DNA from: Stropharia rugosoannulata
Lineage: Eukaryota > Basidiomycota > Agaricomycetes > Agaricales > Strophariaceae
Assembly (NCBI GenBank): GCA_028532985.1
Contig: JANCIK010000013.1
Span: forward strand, 2,604,001 to 2,668,000
Direction of reading: 5' to 3'
DNA length: 64,000 bases
The stretch's first letter is position 1; every line of letters starts with the position of its first letter. A model generated the notes under the pieces. The model had not been told where the DNA came from and did not search any database. It saw only the letters and a program-made list of their open reading frames with translations. The translations under genes were made by a program, and so were the position numbers. Shown one piece after another: positions 10,860 through 21,687 of the stretch.

Positions 10860-11579
10860 ATGCGGTTGTTAAATGTCTTGGCATCGTTCTCTGCCTTACT
10901 GTTGGTGACTCTAGTCAGCGCTGCCCCCACCATACATGGTATGTACTCTTAGCTAGTCTAGCTCAGGGGACGCTGTTCTAATATAAATTCTGCCAGAATC
11001 GGGTATACATATTTATCTGAGGGAGACTGGCAGAAACAAAAAGAATTGGCACTTTGGAATTGCGCTCCGTATGCCTGGTGCGGAGAAAGACGAAACTCAC
11101 GAATACATTATCCACGAGTACGAATTTAATCCGCACTTGCTTCTCACAAGTACTGAAATTTCGACACCTCTAGAGGGGGGATGCATCTGGACGAGCGCGA
11201 GACGAATGCGAGAGCGTCTTATCCTGTATCTGGACCAGTATATGCGGGACAGGGAGAAACTTCGGTGGAGCAAGTGAAGGAGAGCATTGTCGCACTCATC
11301 AAGCAAATACCTTCCGGCCATGAAATACCCGCCGAAGGCCACTACTACAATTGTCTAGATTGCGCGTATGGGGGTTTTAATATGCTGCATAGTCACCACT
11401 ACATCTCTGATGCGACCATGAATGCGTTTACAACATTTTACAACAACAATGCGGCCAATGTCCGTCAGGTAACAGACGGACATAATCGCCGGGAAGCCTA
11501 CAGGAGTCTTCACCCCGATTCAGCCTCGTCCTCGGATTCATCTCATAGCCATCATGGTGGACACGCGCATCGTAGGTAG
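10860..11579 (+). CDS. secreted protein of unknown function, about 200 residues (3 exons)
   Basis: Exons are 10860-10938, 10997-11117 and 11174-11579, joined by 58-bp and 56-bp introns with GT-AG ends and a consistent phase. The product starts MRLLNVLASFSALLLVTLVS, a clear signal peptide. The mature protein has an N-terminal HIYLRETGRNKKNWHFG segment, then a VEQVKESIVALIKQIP helix and an HYYNCLDCAYGG segment with two cysteines. The C-terminus is Ser/His-rich and disordered (SHSHHGGHAHRR). I do not recognise the family. The His-rich tail could bind metal, which is speculative. Confidence 0.6.
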
Positions 11580-11985
11580 AACTCTACTATGTAACGCAAA
11601 TTTTGCAATATAGAAAATACCTCCCTTTAACCCTTTTTTTGAGGAAAGTAATTCGTTTCAGAACGCTTTACATCATGTTAGTGGCTAGTTAAAGTAGAAG
11701 GGAAAAATATTTATGTTGTTGGTGCACTGGCATAGGAGGAGTGGTGCCCCAGTGGTACCTAAGAGTATTTTATTCTTCGCCAACTGCTATCAACTTTGGC
11801 AGATTTAAAGCACATTGGACTGATCAAGTCAACTGGTGTCAGGCGGGGTCTGAAATAGTGTTGGAATAATGTGATCTGGATCTGAATTTGAGGTTCAAAC
11901 GCTCACACGTTCACATCATGGCTAATTTTGCAAGCTATGTAAAAAGATTGTACGTATCTTGTAGTACTGCACCAGTACATGAATC
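11580..11985. other. 3' intergenic, no gene seen
   Basis: Convergent spacer between the secreted protein gene (+) and the HET gene (-). Confidence 0.5.
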
Positions 11986-13893
11986 TCACATATACAATGT
12001 TGTATGCTGCAGTCCATGGAACTCCAATTCTGTTTCAGCTAGCATGATTTCTGAATATCTTCCATGCGGATCCGCCCAAGATCGCAATGTGAAAACTGGA
12101 GGACCTCGATCAGGAGTCAATCCATGGTATAAAGGATATTTTGGCCTTATACCATAAGATGAACGAATCCTTCCTGGTCTCTGTGTCCCGCAGTCCAGTG
12201 GAATCGCCAAGCAGGGATTTCCGATGATTACTTGACCGTTCTCCATAGAAAAATTGACTACACCAAAAACGACTATGGTTCTGTCATGCTCCCGGTACAG
12301 GCGTCTGTCCAACAAGTCAAAGTCCCAAACTCGACCGTATAGGTTGCCCTTAGGGCTGACTTCGCGACCTTGTTGCTCTTTCTGGTCCGTGAATAGACCT
12401 GGAACAAGTAGGAGGTGCATATATACGCCCAGGCTGTTCCGAAGAAATGACGCCTTTGGAATTGACTTGGCGATGTTGCAGGAGACGTAGCCACTCCAGG
12501 AGACAGAATCAAAGTCCTTGGTGCGGCTAGAGTATACTTCCACAGTGCTTGGAATTGCGCTATCACTGATAGGAGAATAGCCATGGTTCAAAATGTCCAC
12601 CGCATCTGGCTTTGTCTGGATAACTTCGCGCATGAGACGTAAAAAAGCGCTCTTAGAACCTTCGCCATACGCGATAGATATGCTGACGCCCATAAGACCC
12701 ATGAGGGAGTAGGCTGTATCTTCTTCATAGGTTACATACCGCTCGCATGCCATCTGCAACCGTCTGGAAATCGGTATTTTCTCCAAGCCCTTGGGATTAG
12801 CAAAGAGTTCCATTTCTACCGCGGTGATCCCTGCAGCCTTCCCTAAGGTGTCTCTGTTACACCACATGGATACCCAGTCCATGTTGTATACTTCAATGTC
12901 CTTGGGCGCTACAAGTTCTTGCAACGTCCATCCGCGCGTGAACCATGGATCCAGGGCCATCGTGTCCAGTGATGCGATTTGTGACAAATAAACGACGCAG
13001 ACATCAGAGTTCCTGTACCACGTGTACATGGACTGGATGGCCTCTTCCAACTCGCTGCTGTTCTCTTTATCAATGCAGCATGTGTCCATCCACCCCAGTC
13101 GACAAGCATGTTGGGCCGAAACTCTGCAGAAACTTGTGATTTTTGCGTACGCGACTGAATTTTCTGCCCTCGCGGCCCAATTCTGATAGGTAACCTCATT
13201 GCCCGGGTACCTTATCCATGTGTGAGAAAGGATGGCATATCTTGTATGAGGTGAAATGAGAAGATCGATGCGCCCACCGCCCAGTGCCTGATTGTCACGA
13301 AGAATGTTTCCGGTGGGATCGTCCTTTAACAGTTCAACAATTTCTTCTATCAAGCTGGGATGGTTGTCCATATCCTCGAATACAATCGTCGTCAAAAGAT
13401 CTTCCGCTTCTTGATGATCGACAAGTTTTATTGACTTTCCAATAGCATCAAACGCTAACAGCCGGGTTGGTAGTGTAGATACACTATGATGAATCTTTTC
13501 CTTTACTGCACTCTCGAAAACGTCTTTAACTTGAGCGGAGATGAGTGTGTTATGTATGGGCCACAAATACAAAGGAAGCTTACATCTTGGCGGTATCTGA
13601 CCTCCTGGTTTACCATCCTGCACAGCTTCCCAGTTTTTTGGAGTAAATCCGGTGTTCAACGGAGTACCTGTGATCCTGACGTAGGGCTTTTGAGGTCCTG
13701 GCCTTTCATCGTCGGCAACCTTCACAATTCTGGCAGGGGAGGCTGCATATGAAAGAGTAGTGGTGCTCCTGACATCAATTAGGCATTCATTGACTGTCTC
13801 CGCGATAATTGCCTTGAGACAGTTGACGAAAATATGTTCTGCTGATGCTACCGGGGAAGTATGACCTATCGTGCATGTGATAAAATCAGTCAT
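11986..13893 (-). CDS. HET (heterokaryon incompatibility) domain protein, 635 aa
   Basis: Single uninterrupted exon. The HET-domain hallmarks are in order: YAILSHTW at about 219-226, CRLGWMDTCCIDKENSSELE at about 264-283, MYTWYRNSDVCVVYLS, and DPWFTRGWTLQELVAP at about 315-330. The 210-residue region before the domain is unfamiliar. The 250 residues after it match the common basidiomycete layout (RRLQMACERYVTYEEDTAYS, then SLMGLMGVSI). HET proteins trigger death or growth arrest after non-self recognition in filamentous fungi. Basidiomycetes have many copies and their roles are mostly untested. No repeat or NLR region is attached. The gene looks full length. Confidence 0.9.
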   Translation of the reverse strand: MTDFITCTIGHTSPVASAEHIFVNCLKAIIAETVNECLIDVRSTTTLSYAASPARIVKVADDERPGPQKPYVRITGTPLNTGFTPKNWEAVQDGKPGGQIPPRCKLPLYLWPIHNTLISAQVKDVFESAVKEKIHHSVSTLPTRLLAFDAIGKSIKLVDHQEAEDLLTTIVFEDMDNHPSLIEEIVELLKDDPTGNILRDNQALGGGRIDLLISPHTRYAILSHTWIRYPGNEVTYQNWAARAENSVAYAKITSFCRVSAQHACRLGWMDTCCIDKENSSELEEAIQSMYTWYRNSDVCVVYLSQIASLDTMALDPWFTRGWTLQELVAPKDIEVYNMDWVSMWCNRDTLGKAAGITAVEMELFANPKGLEKIPISRRLQMACERYVTYEEDTAYSLMGLMGVSISIAYGEGSKSAFLRLMREVIQTKPDAVDILNHGYSPISDSAIPSTVEVYSSRTKDFDSVSWSGYVSCNIAKSIPKASFLRNSLGVYMHLLLVPGLFTDQKEQQGREVSPKGNLYGRVWDFDLLDRRLYREHDRTIVVFGVVNFSMENGQVIIGNPCLAIPLDCGTQRPGRIRSSYGIRPKYPLYHGLTPDRGPPVFTLRSWADPHGRYSEIMLAETELEFHGLQHTTLYM

Positions 13894-14679
13894 AAATTAT
13901 AACCTCCGTATATTGGAATATTTACTGCTTTTGAGCTGATTGAGCGTGTAATCTACCACGTTGCAATGTGTTAAAGGTCAATATTCACGCCTGTACAAGT
14001 AAGACAGGTCTTACGCGACGACATGCACTCATGAACAATAGGTTTCACAAGATCTGCTAACGCGACCAGTAGGCGCTGAGCATGTTGACTCTCCGATGTA
14101 CTTTCAGAGGCGGGCATGCTTGGGGATGAATAACTAGGCCGTAAACAATGCAGATAGAAACGGCTACTATCACGTCGGGTTCAGCTTGATATGGTGTGAG
14201 CAGAAAGCGGTTCGAATACGTTCAGCTGTCAGGCCATCTTCGGACAGCTCAGATAATGCTTTTCTCAGATCTAACTCCGCCATGAGCATTCTATTACTAA
14301 TAATAGCTGTGGAAGTCCCAACTTCTTGCTCTAGAATAGCCACACTTATTGGTTGGCGGGCTAGGCTGTCATAGTGTGACAGTAACAATTGTGAGTGCAG
14401 AGGTGCCCAGAATGCGGAGGAATATTTCTCCGTTTTTCAGGCCCTCAGATTCTGTGGTGAATACGTCAGACCTTACTTGTATTGACGACGCGGGTCGTCT
14501 AGTAGTACTATCGACACCCGACAGCAACCCGACAAGGTGTGCAAGTGTGCGAACTGATTATGCAATCAGCCATATTCGCAAGGGTAAACGGTAAAAAGGC
14601 ATTAAAATTCAATAATGTATACATGCAAGTGAGACCAAATATTATGAGAAAGAGAGATTACATGGCTATTCACAGCCGA
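13894..14679. other. intergenic, one weak small ORF
   Basis: A 72-codon minus-strand frame at 14170-14388 is the only notable ORF. It has no recognisable domain, signal or splice context, so I do not call it a gene. Confidence 0.45.
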
Positions 14680-16039
14680 TCACTGCGACTGAGGTACTCC
14701 GTACGGGAATTGCTGCGGGCAAACAAGTCCAGGATTTGCGTCAATGAATGCGTGGTAGTAGTAGTCGAGATTTGTGTTAAGTGCAGAAAGCAAGTCGCCA
14801 GTGGGATGGGGATACAATCCCTTGACCGTCTTGGTAACGTAATTGGTGTAAAACAAGCAGAAGTTCTGGAACGAGGCAGACGTCGGGTCGTTCTCGAAAG
14901 TGTTGACGCCATTCACGTTATTTCCCGGATTGAACGCGTATTCGTTATAAATATCGCCGGCCCGCGAGCTTTGCGGTGTGCTCGCGCGGTGGAAGTCCTT
15001 CGGGAAGCGGTGGTCCTTGAAGAATGAACGTGCAGCGTCCATATCAAGCTCCCCAGGGGTGAAGCGTCCGTCAACGAAGACCTGGAAGGGGAAGGCAGAC
15101 TCGGTATACGCCGTAAAGTACCGTGGCGATACAAAGGTAAAGTTGGGGTTTTCGGCGATTGATTGAGCAATCCTCTGTGCGCGCAACTTGCCTGCGACGG
15201 TGAGGTTGTACTTTCCAGCTCCGTAGCGGTTGCTGTAGTCGACAAACTGTTTCCAGGAGCCGGTGAGATAAGTTGGACGCTTTAAAAGTGTATGTATTAC
15301 CTGATCAAATAGCTCTGCATTGAAATCATGGTTGTTCCCGAAGTAGAAATCCAGGCGAGTCAAGCTGGTGTCACCTTTGAAATTAAAATGCACTTTAATT
15401 AACGAGAAACTCGACATTGGTTATAGCCTTACCTTCAAATACTTCATGCGTATCAAGTCCTCCTGCAGTTCCAGGCGACACATCAGGACCAGTAAGTGGT
15501 GTCTTTGCGCCAATACTGATTTTGTTCGTAATCATGTTTCCGTCAACGAGGAAACCTGCGAATGCCAGGAACTTGGCGAGATGATAGTCTAGGTTAAATC
15601 CTATAAGAAATAAGTCGTCAAGTCAGAACACACACGGAAGAAAAACGGTACTGAGCGCACCTTCTTGTATAGCATTGATTATCTGATTCGGCGTTGTTAT
15701 TCCGTTTCTTGGAAGGTACTATAGAAGTTTATTGGTTCCTATACTTGTGCGGACATGGTTGTGGAGGAGACGTACCCCGTGAGACGCGAGTGTGTTTAGA
15801 GCTGGGCATGGACCGCGTTGGTCTCCCGGCCTTAACGGCTCGAAGGGATGGGCAGCGTCATTAACGAGTTTGATCCCAGTGTAGTTCATGGGTGGCGGCG
15901 GAGGTGGAGGAGGCGTATATTTAAGTGTTGGGATGATAGCGTCCAGCTGCTCCCTGGACAGCCCAGCCAACGACATATGCGAAGGATAGGCAACCACAGC
16001 GGTTACCCATGCAAGGAGGATGGATGAACGGAAGTGCAT
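14680..16039 (-). CDS. unspecific peroxygenase (heme-thiolate peroxidase, long type)
   Basis: Exons 16039-15776, 15718-15661, 15600-15433, 15374-15301 and 15246-14680 join in phase into 376 residues, matching long UPOs of about 370. Introns are 54-60 bp. A signal peptide covers about residues 1-18 (SSILLAWVTAVVAYP). The heme ligand is Cys78 in the PCP motif (RGPCPALNTLASHG). YLPRNG follows. The EGD motif at 163-165 (FEGDTSLTR) binds Mg and heme propionate. The acid-base pair is Arg230 and Glu237 (RYFTAYTE), which places it in the long class. A proline run (residues 43-50) precedes the catalytic part. UPOs insert oxygen from H2O2 into C-H bonds outside the cell. All key residues are present, so it is probably active. 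Confidence 0.9.
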
Positions 16040-16123
16040 CTTTCTGTAGAGTTCTTTTGCTGATATGACTGGAACTCACAGAAATGTGATGGGATGTCTT
16101 TCTACTCTCATGCATTGCCTGAC

Positions 16124-16132
16124 TTTATATAA
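16124..16132 (-). promoter_or_regulatory. TATA box of the peroxygenase gene
   Basis: TTATATAAA on the minus strand, about 85-93 bases before the start codon. Confidence 0.55.
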
Positions 16133-18491
16133 AATCTGCTCCCTTAAGATTTACATTTCTATGTGTGCAATCCTTGTATGTGCCGCAATTTCTGACAGGT
16201 AAGCCCGGGTACACCACAGGCGATGTGTATGCCAAGTTGCTTCACTGAAAGTAAAACATAATGGCCTTGGCGCTAGTCATGAAATTGAACCTGGACCAGG
16301 AGTTCCACACATGTACTACAACACACGGGATGTCAGATTTGTATTGCGAAACGCCTAGGTCCAGTAAGCTTGCATTCCGTACATATCTTGATGAGGCGGT
16401 AATACGTACTCATATTGCTTTTGACTTGCACAACCGTGTCTATCATTTTGATAAACTGTCTTTGTGGGGACACTGTACTCGACGTCGGTCACATTTGTCT
16501 TCGGGGCTCGACATCTGAAATAGCTCGGCTCCGTCACAAATGATCCGTACACTAACTCCATCAAGCTTCCCGTCCCAGCCCGGCTGTTGGTTCCTGGTGT
16601 CGAGTCCGTAAGATCTGCAGGCTCTCTGTTCTGCGTAAAACGCGTCGATGTAAATTCTAAACACCGTTTATCATGACCAATAATCTTAACCTATGGTGTG
16701 ATTGTGTAAAGTACAAGCTGGGAAGAAACCAAATCTTAGTGCCGAACTGGTGACCAGTGATCACTGCACGCTCCCACAAAATTCAATTTCACCATATACG
16801 GGTTGCTGCAAGGCCGCTGTTGATATAATTGACAGATATGATGTCGACCACAGTCATATGTACATATGTACATACATGTTTTCCTAGTCCAGAGACAAGT
16901 AAATCTCATCTTGACATCATCAATATGTTTTCATATGCCATTCTACCCGGAGGCGGGTACTGCCTCGGTATATACTCCCACTTACTGGTCGTGCTGAGTA
17001 CACTTGAAAATTACGAATCATAATATACATATATCGCGTAATAATTGAGGTCATTAACTAGTCCTGTGTACTAAATCAGTGCTTTAGAAATGCCTTAAAC
17101 GGTATAGTAAGAAGAGTACGAGACAGGGATTACCCTCAGACATTGCGTAATAACATATTATGAAGCCACTGAGTAAATGTATCAAGTTTATGCAGGATAT
17201 TGAAGGACTCGTGGTTGCTCTGCCAAGGCGCATTTCGTCCGGTTGAGATCTGATACATCGTGTTATGGAAGGAAAAATGCGAGTGCCTACTACACTGCCC
17301 AACCTAAAGCAGTTTGTAAATCCCAAGGAGCATAACACTCACTGATCTGGTGTAATTTATTTCAAATACCATTCAAGAGCTGTCATTGTGCAACTCTCCG
17401 AGAAACGGACTCGCTGAACGGCTCAGAGGTCACCGTGTGGAAATGCGGTGAAAACACCATACGAACTCCATCGTCGGATAAATTTCAACCAAACGTGAGA
17501 CACTATATACTGCTCTGGGGCGTGAAGTTGAGCCCGGATCAAAGAGTATAAGATGGCTATCTGGTTTTCTGTGCGAGAATGCCGAAGTAAGTCTGGGTTC
17601 GTAGGGTGTTTATTCTGTGCATGAGATCGCCAACGGGAATTGGGTGGGAATTATTCTGCGTATCAAACCACAGGACATATATGCCCGGATAAGCCTAGAG
17701 CATGGAGACTCACAGCTTTCAGGAGCAGAGTGAAATTAATATGTACAGTGATAATACTGTGTCCACTCTACCTCGAACGCATGGTGGTCTTTGTGCCTTT
17801 TTGCGGGACTCTATTGTAAATCATGCTCATTTTCGAGCTAAAGCACACGCAAGCGCATATACGAGTTTAAAAATAGAAACCATATGATATCATCTGTGCG
17901 TTTTCGTTGTTTTCCACTAAAGTGGACTTTCAAGCCAAGATTTGAAATCTATTTATAAATGATGAATGTTTTAATGCCGAACAAATGCCGAACACAAATC
18001 TTGCTGCAACATTATGTAAGGCCATGGTTCCCCATAATCTGGTAAGTTCCAGGGCCACACCGCTTCAAAAGTACTTTTTGTAACTAAAATAGTTTTTGTG
18101 TTGAGTGAAGTATGTATAGAATCAAACATTTTTTTAGTTCATTCGCTTTCAACTTATACAGGTTTGCTAGTGCCGAAAATGTCGGAGTGCTGTCGGAGTC
18201 GAAATTATGGCCGAAGAACCTTTTACTCGCTTTCCTTGCTACATTAACCAGAAGTAACTGAACATTCGTAGGTGCCAAGAATGTGTATGAACCTTATTTG
18301 GGCTTTTCACGACTCTGTAACTACTATGTAACTCAGTCCTTGCTCATGTATTCTGGGACAGCCTTTTTATGACCACCAACACGGTGAGTAATCCAACGCA
18401 GCTTCACATGACGATATGATTGACAATGATGTCGCGATATACTCTTCTGTTAGAGTCTTCATCAATCATCCAAAGTCGCTCTCACATGAGG
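16133..18491. other. 2.3-kb intergenic region, no supported gene
   Basis: Short minus-strand frames at 16355-16664 overlap in different phases and could be the relic of a small secreted protein. No domain or splice model holds. The rest is AT-rich with no recognised feature. Confidence 0.45.
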
Positions 18492-18499
18492 TATATAAA
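18492..18499 (+). promoter_or_regulatory. TATA box of the GST gene
   Basis: TATATAAA, 80 bases before the inferred GST start codon at 18579. Confidence 0.6.
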
Positions 18500-18578
18500 G
18501 AGACCGTACAAATTCTCACCATATCTCACAGGACCCAGATAACACCAACAGCTCTTCGGAAGACAACTTATCATCTCA

Positions 18579-19530
18579 ATGCCGGAACAAATAACCTTGT
18601 ACACCGCCAAGGCCAGTAAACGTCCATTAACCGCTGGAAACAAAAGACTGATGGTCTGCACATGGAACAGATTTGCCCGTGGGCACATCGAGTACGATGA
18701 AGAGCTATCAAGCTTAAACTCGCCCCACTGATCGAAGTTTATCAGGCAGAGATAACTTTGAAGGAGTCTAAACTCCCATACAAGCGCTTCGAAGTTGACC
18801 TCAAGAACAAACCAGAGTGGTATGCGCCTAAGGTCAACCCTGCGAGCAAGGTGAGCCATTTTCTCAGAATTGATGAACGGCCATACTGAGCCAACCATTA
18901 TTACTTACCATGCAAAAGGTACCAGCAATCACATATGGCGGACCTGAAGTCGACCCGGAGAATCCTGCTCCAGAGTCGCAGAAGATAGCCGAGTCTGGAG
19001 TGCTCATCGAGCTCTTCGCGGACTTGAGCAACGAAGAGCTGCTTCCCAAGGACCCCGTCGCCCGGGCTCGTGCTCGTTTCTTCATTGAGACCGTGACACC
19101 GCTCTTCTCCGGTGCCTGGCGCGGCTTCATTGCGCGCGGAGAGGATCCAGCGGCGATCTTCAAGGCAGTCGAGACAATTCAGAACCTGCTCCCTGCTGAA
19201 GGCTTCGCGGTCGGTCAATGGAGCATTGCTGATGCCGCAGTAACGCCCTTCTTCGCACGCGCGGAGGTGTCATTGAAGAACGATCTGGGCGTGTATGAGG
19301 TAGGGAAGGGAAAAGCCGTATGGGAGACTTTGGAGGCAGACCCGAAATACGCGCGCTTCAAGAAGTATTTCAACGACATCAAAGAGCGGGACAGCTTCAA
19401 GGAAACATTCTATCCTGTAAGTTGTCATTCACAGAAAATTCGCGACACTTCTGACAGAACATATTAGGATGTCATTATCTATTCGTACTCGAAGATGTAC
19501 GTCAGGCCAACTGTTCAAGCGCATGCTTGA
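18579..19530 (+). CDS. omega-like glutathione S-transferase (5 exons, GC donor)
   Basis: Exons are 18579-18611, 18671-18691 (7 codons), 18746-18850, 18919-19416 and 19468-19530, giving 239 residues. The N-terminal thioredoxin fold reads MPEQITLYTAK, then ICPWAHR, where the Cys is the omega-class catalytic residue. After KLPYKRFEVDLKNKPEW comes the cis-Pro segment KVPAITYGG and the glutathione-contact ESGVLIELFADL. The all-helical C-terminal domain contains AVGQWSIADAAVTPFFAR. Omega GSTs act in glutathionylation, reduction and detoxification in the cytosol. The first intron has a GC rather than GT donor; otherwise the frame is intact. The last exon (DVIIYSYSKMYV) diverges from the usual C-terminus. 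Confidence 0.82.
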
Positions 19531-19948
19531 TACACCATCTTCTGTGTTTGTGCCATGAGTCGAGTTTGTAACACCAGAACATATATGTATCTCTCAATGC
19601 AAATTGTTATTGTTATACACATTCAAAAGGTTGCTGCCTTTGTCGCACTCAACGTAAATGGCTAGTGTTGATTGGGAAGTGTGTGCAACTGTGCATGATT
19701 CCCTCTACCTTTTAAGCTAAAGGGTTATATTGGTAACCCTCATCGTACTTGCTCACAAACAGTGTAGCCCTTTATTAGATAGATAAAATGGTATGTGTGA
19801 ATTAATATGTGTATGTATGCGACTGTGTATGTTACAAAAAATACATGAATGAGATACAATACAGGTGCATATGAAAGGTATTGAGATGCGATGACGATGT
19901 AGAAAAACTGTAAGAAAATATTTCCCACTGCTAAAAGTGGTACTGAGC
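19531..19948. other. convergent 3' spacer
   Basis: Between the GST (+) and the basic disordered protein (-). No other feature seen. Confidence 0.5.
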
Positions 19949-20960
19949 CTATAAGCTCGAGACATACGCTGCGCGCGTCGTCTGACTCGGTGCCTTCGAA
20001 GTCGTCGACCGTAAAGACCGTGCAGTGTCGCTGCCTCTCGGCAGGGAACGGCGTTTCCTGGTAGACTTTTCTTCGACCGCAATGGATAAGCAGGCCCGTT
20101 TTGGGGGGCTTGTCTCAATATCCTCAGAGCTTGTGGGTGATTTGCGCTTCGGACTCTGAGGCGGTGTGGGTAGGGTGTGTGTCTCTGACTCAGCCACGGG
20201 CAATTGATCTGTGGGAGGCGCAGCGCTCTGCATGACTAAATCAGCCTCCTCATCTATGTCAATCACGTCCAGATACGTCTCAGTCCTGGTGAGTGGCCGC
20301 CGGTTGACGTCTGGGCGCCGTACAGACTCTGTGTTGTTCAATTCCGTATTGCGCGGGCGACCGAGATGTTGGACTGATAGTACTTTGTTGGGCCCGAGGG
20401 GTGGTCGTAGACCAGAGTGCCACTTGCCATTGCTGCAAGGCAAAAATGAGCTAATGCACAAAGGAACGCTGAATGAATTAAACGCACCAGTCCGACGCAA
20501 ACAGCATTGAATCGTCTTCTTCATCGTCGTCGAATGTGTTCTCCAGTCCTTGCCACGATGATTCGACGTCGTCTTCAAACGCAGAGAAGGCAGAGAGTAT
20601 AGAAAATAATGTTGAGGTTGAGGTTGGCAGTGGCTCAGCGTCGCCATTACATGCCCTTTCGGGTGCCACTGCCTCGACTGCAGGCGACAAGCTCTGTGCA
20701 TACTCAGACTCATCCGAAGTGTACTCAGACTCAGAAGATGTGGGTGTATTGGGTGGCTCTCTCGAAGTTGTTGAAAATTTGTTATTGAAATCGTCTGGGA
20801 GCACAAGTGGCACATTGCTAAATGCAAATCGTGCATCAAGAAGCGTCGCGGGTGCCGGAGAGGAGAAGTTACTATTGATCAATCCAACGTCGGGACGTGT
20901 ATTTGCGTCAAAAGGAAGAACCTGGGTGTAGAAACGTTGCAGGGAGGAGAAGATGCTCAT
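19949..20960 (-). CDS. disordered, basic-tailed protein of unknown function, 318 aa (2 exons)
   Basis: Exon 1 is 20960-20488 and exon 2 is 20432-19949, with a 55-bp intron and phase kept (157 codons plus 2 bases). The N-terminal 60 residues look ordered (MSIFSSLQRFYTQVLPFDAN). The middle is Ser/Glu/Asp-rich (EDDVESSWQGLENTFDDDEE), and SDWCNGKWHSGLRPPLGPN crosses the splice site. The C-terminal third has KRKSP, PPKRA and RKRRSLPR stretches that look like nuclear localisation signals or phosphosites. It probably acts in the nucleus or as a regulated scaffold, but no domain is recognised. Confidence 0.7.
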
Positions 20961-21687
20961 GGTTGCGTGTTAAGAGGTGCGGGTGGCATTCCCAGTTATT
21001 TAAAAGCCGGTGTATAAATAGATTATACATTTTAGAGTCCGCTCATTAGTATTTGCAGGCCACACGCGGGTCGGCCACTGTTGGCCATTAAGTATGGCCC
21101 GTAATCGGCAAATGAATAGCTGGGGCGGAACAGTAATACGCGACGAGAACGGCAAATCGGTAAACGGTTTGTGTTATGTGTCGATTCTGTGATTAAAGTC
21201 GAAATGAGTCAGGAGAGAGGCTCCTGAATTGTTACATGTAATATGGTATACATTCTCCGTGCGTTCTTCAGGTTTTGCACCTCGCGGCCAGAGTGAATCA
21301 GGATGTTACGGAAACTCAAGTTTTACCGGCACTGCCAATGAGGGCCACGCTTTGATTGCTTCGGATCCGCGGTCTTTGTCACTGGCATGCAACTGGCATG
21401 TGGAAGGCTTGCTCGTGCCGAAGACAGCAGAAAATGCGAGTTTGCACAGAAAAGAATGAGGAGTAGCTTGAGCTCTGAATTTAAGAAAGATATGACCCAC
21501 TAAAGCCGACGTTCACGAAAAAGTTTAGTTGAAGTCTACGTATTGAAGTATGTACTCTAGCGTGAGAACGATTTTGAAGCCGAGGCCCGGCAGTCACGGG
21601 ACCTGATTGGTCTAATCCCGCCGTCGTCTTGTTAGAACCGAGTTCAAGGACGTGCCAGTTCCGGTTGTTTCTCAAAACGTCCACGAC
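20961..21687. other. divergent promoter region
   Basis: Shared upstream region of the disordered protein (-) and the AP-1 mu gene (+). No gene seen. A TATAAATA stretch near 21012-21019 is present. Confidence 0.45.

Noticed and set aside
16355..16664. Possible small minus-strand gene
   Set aside because: The two frames overlap in different phases and no intron joins them; insufficient support.
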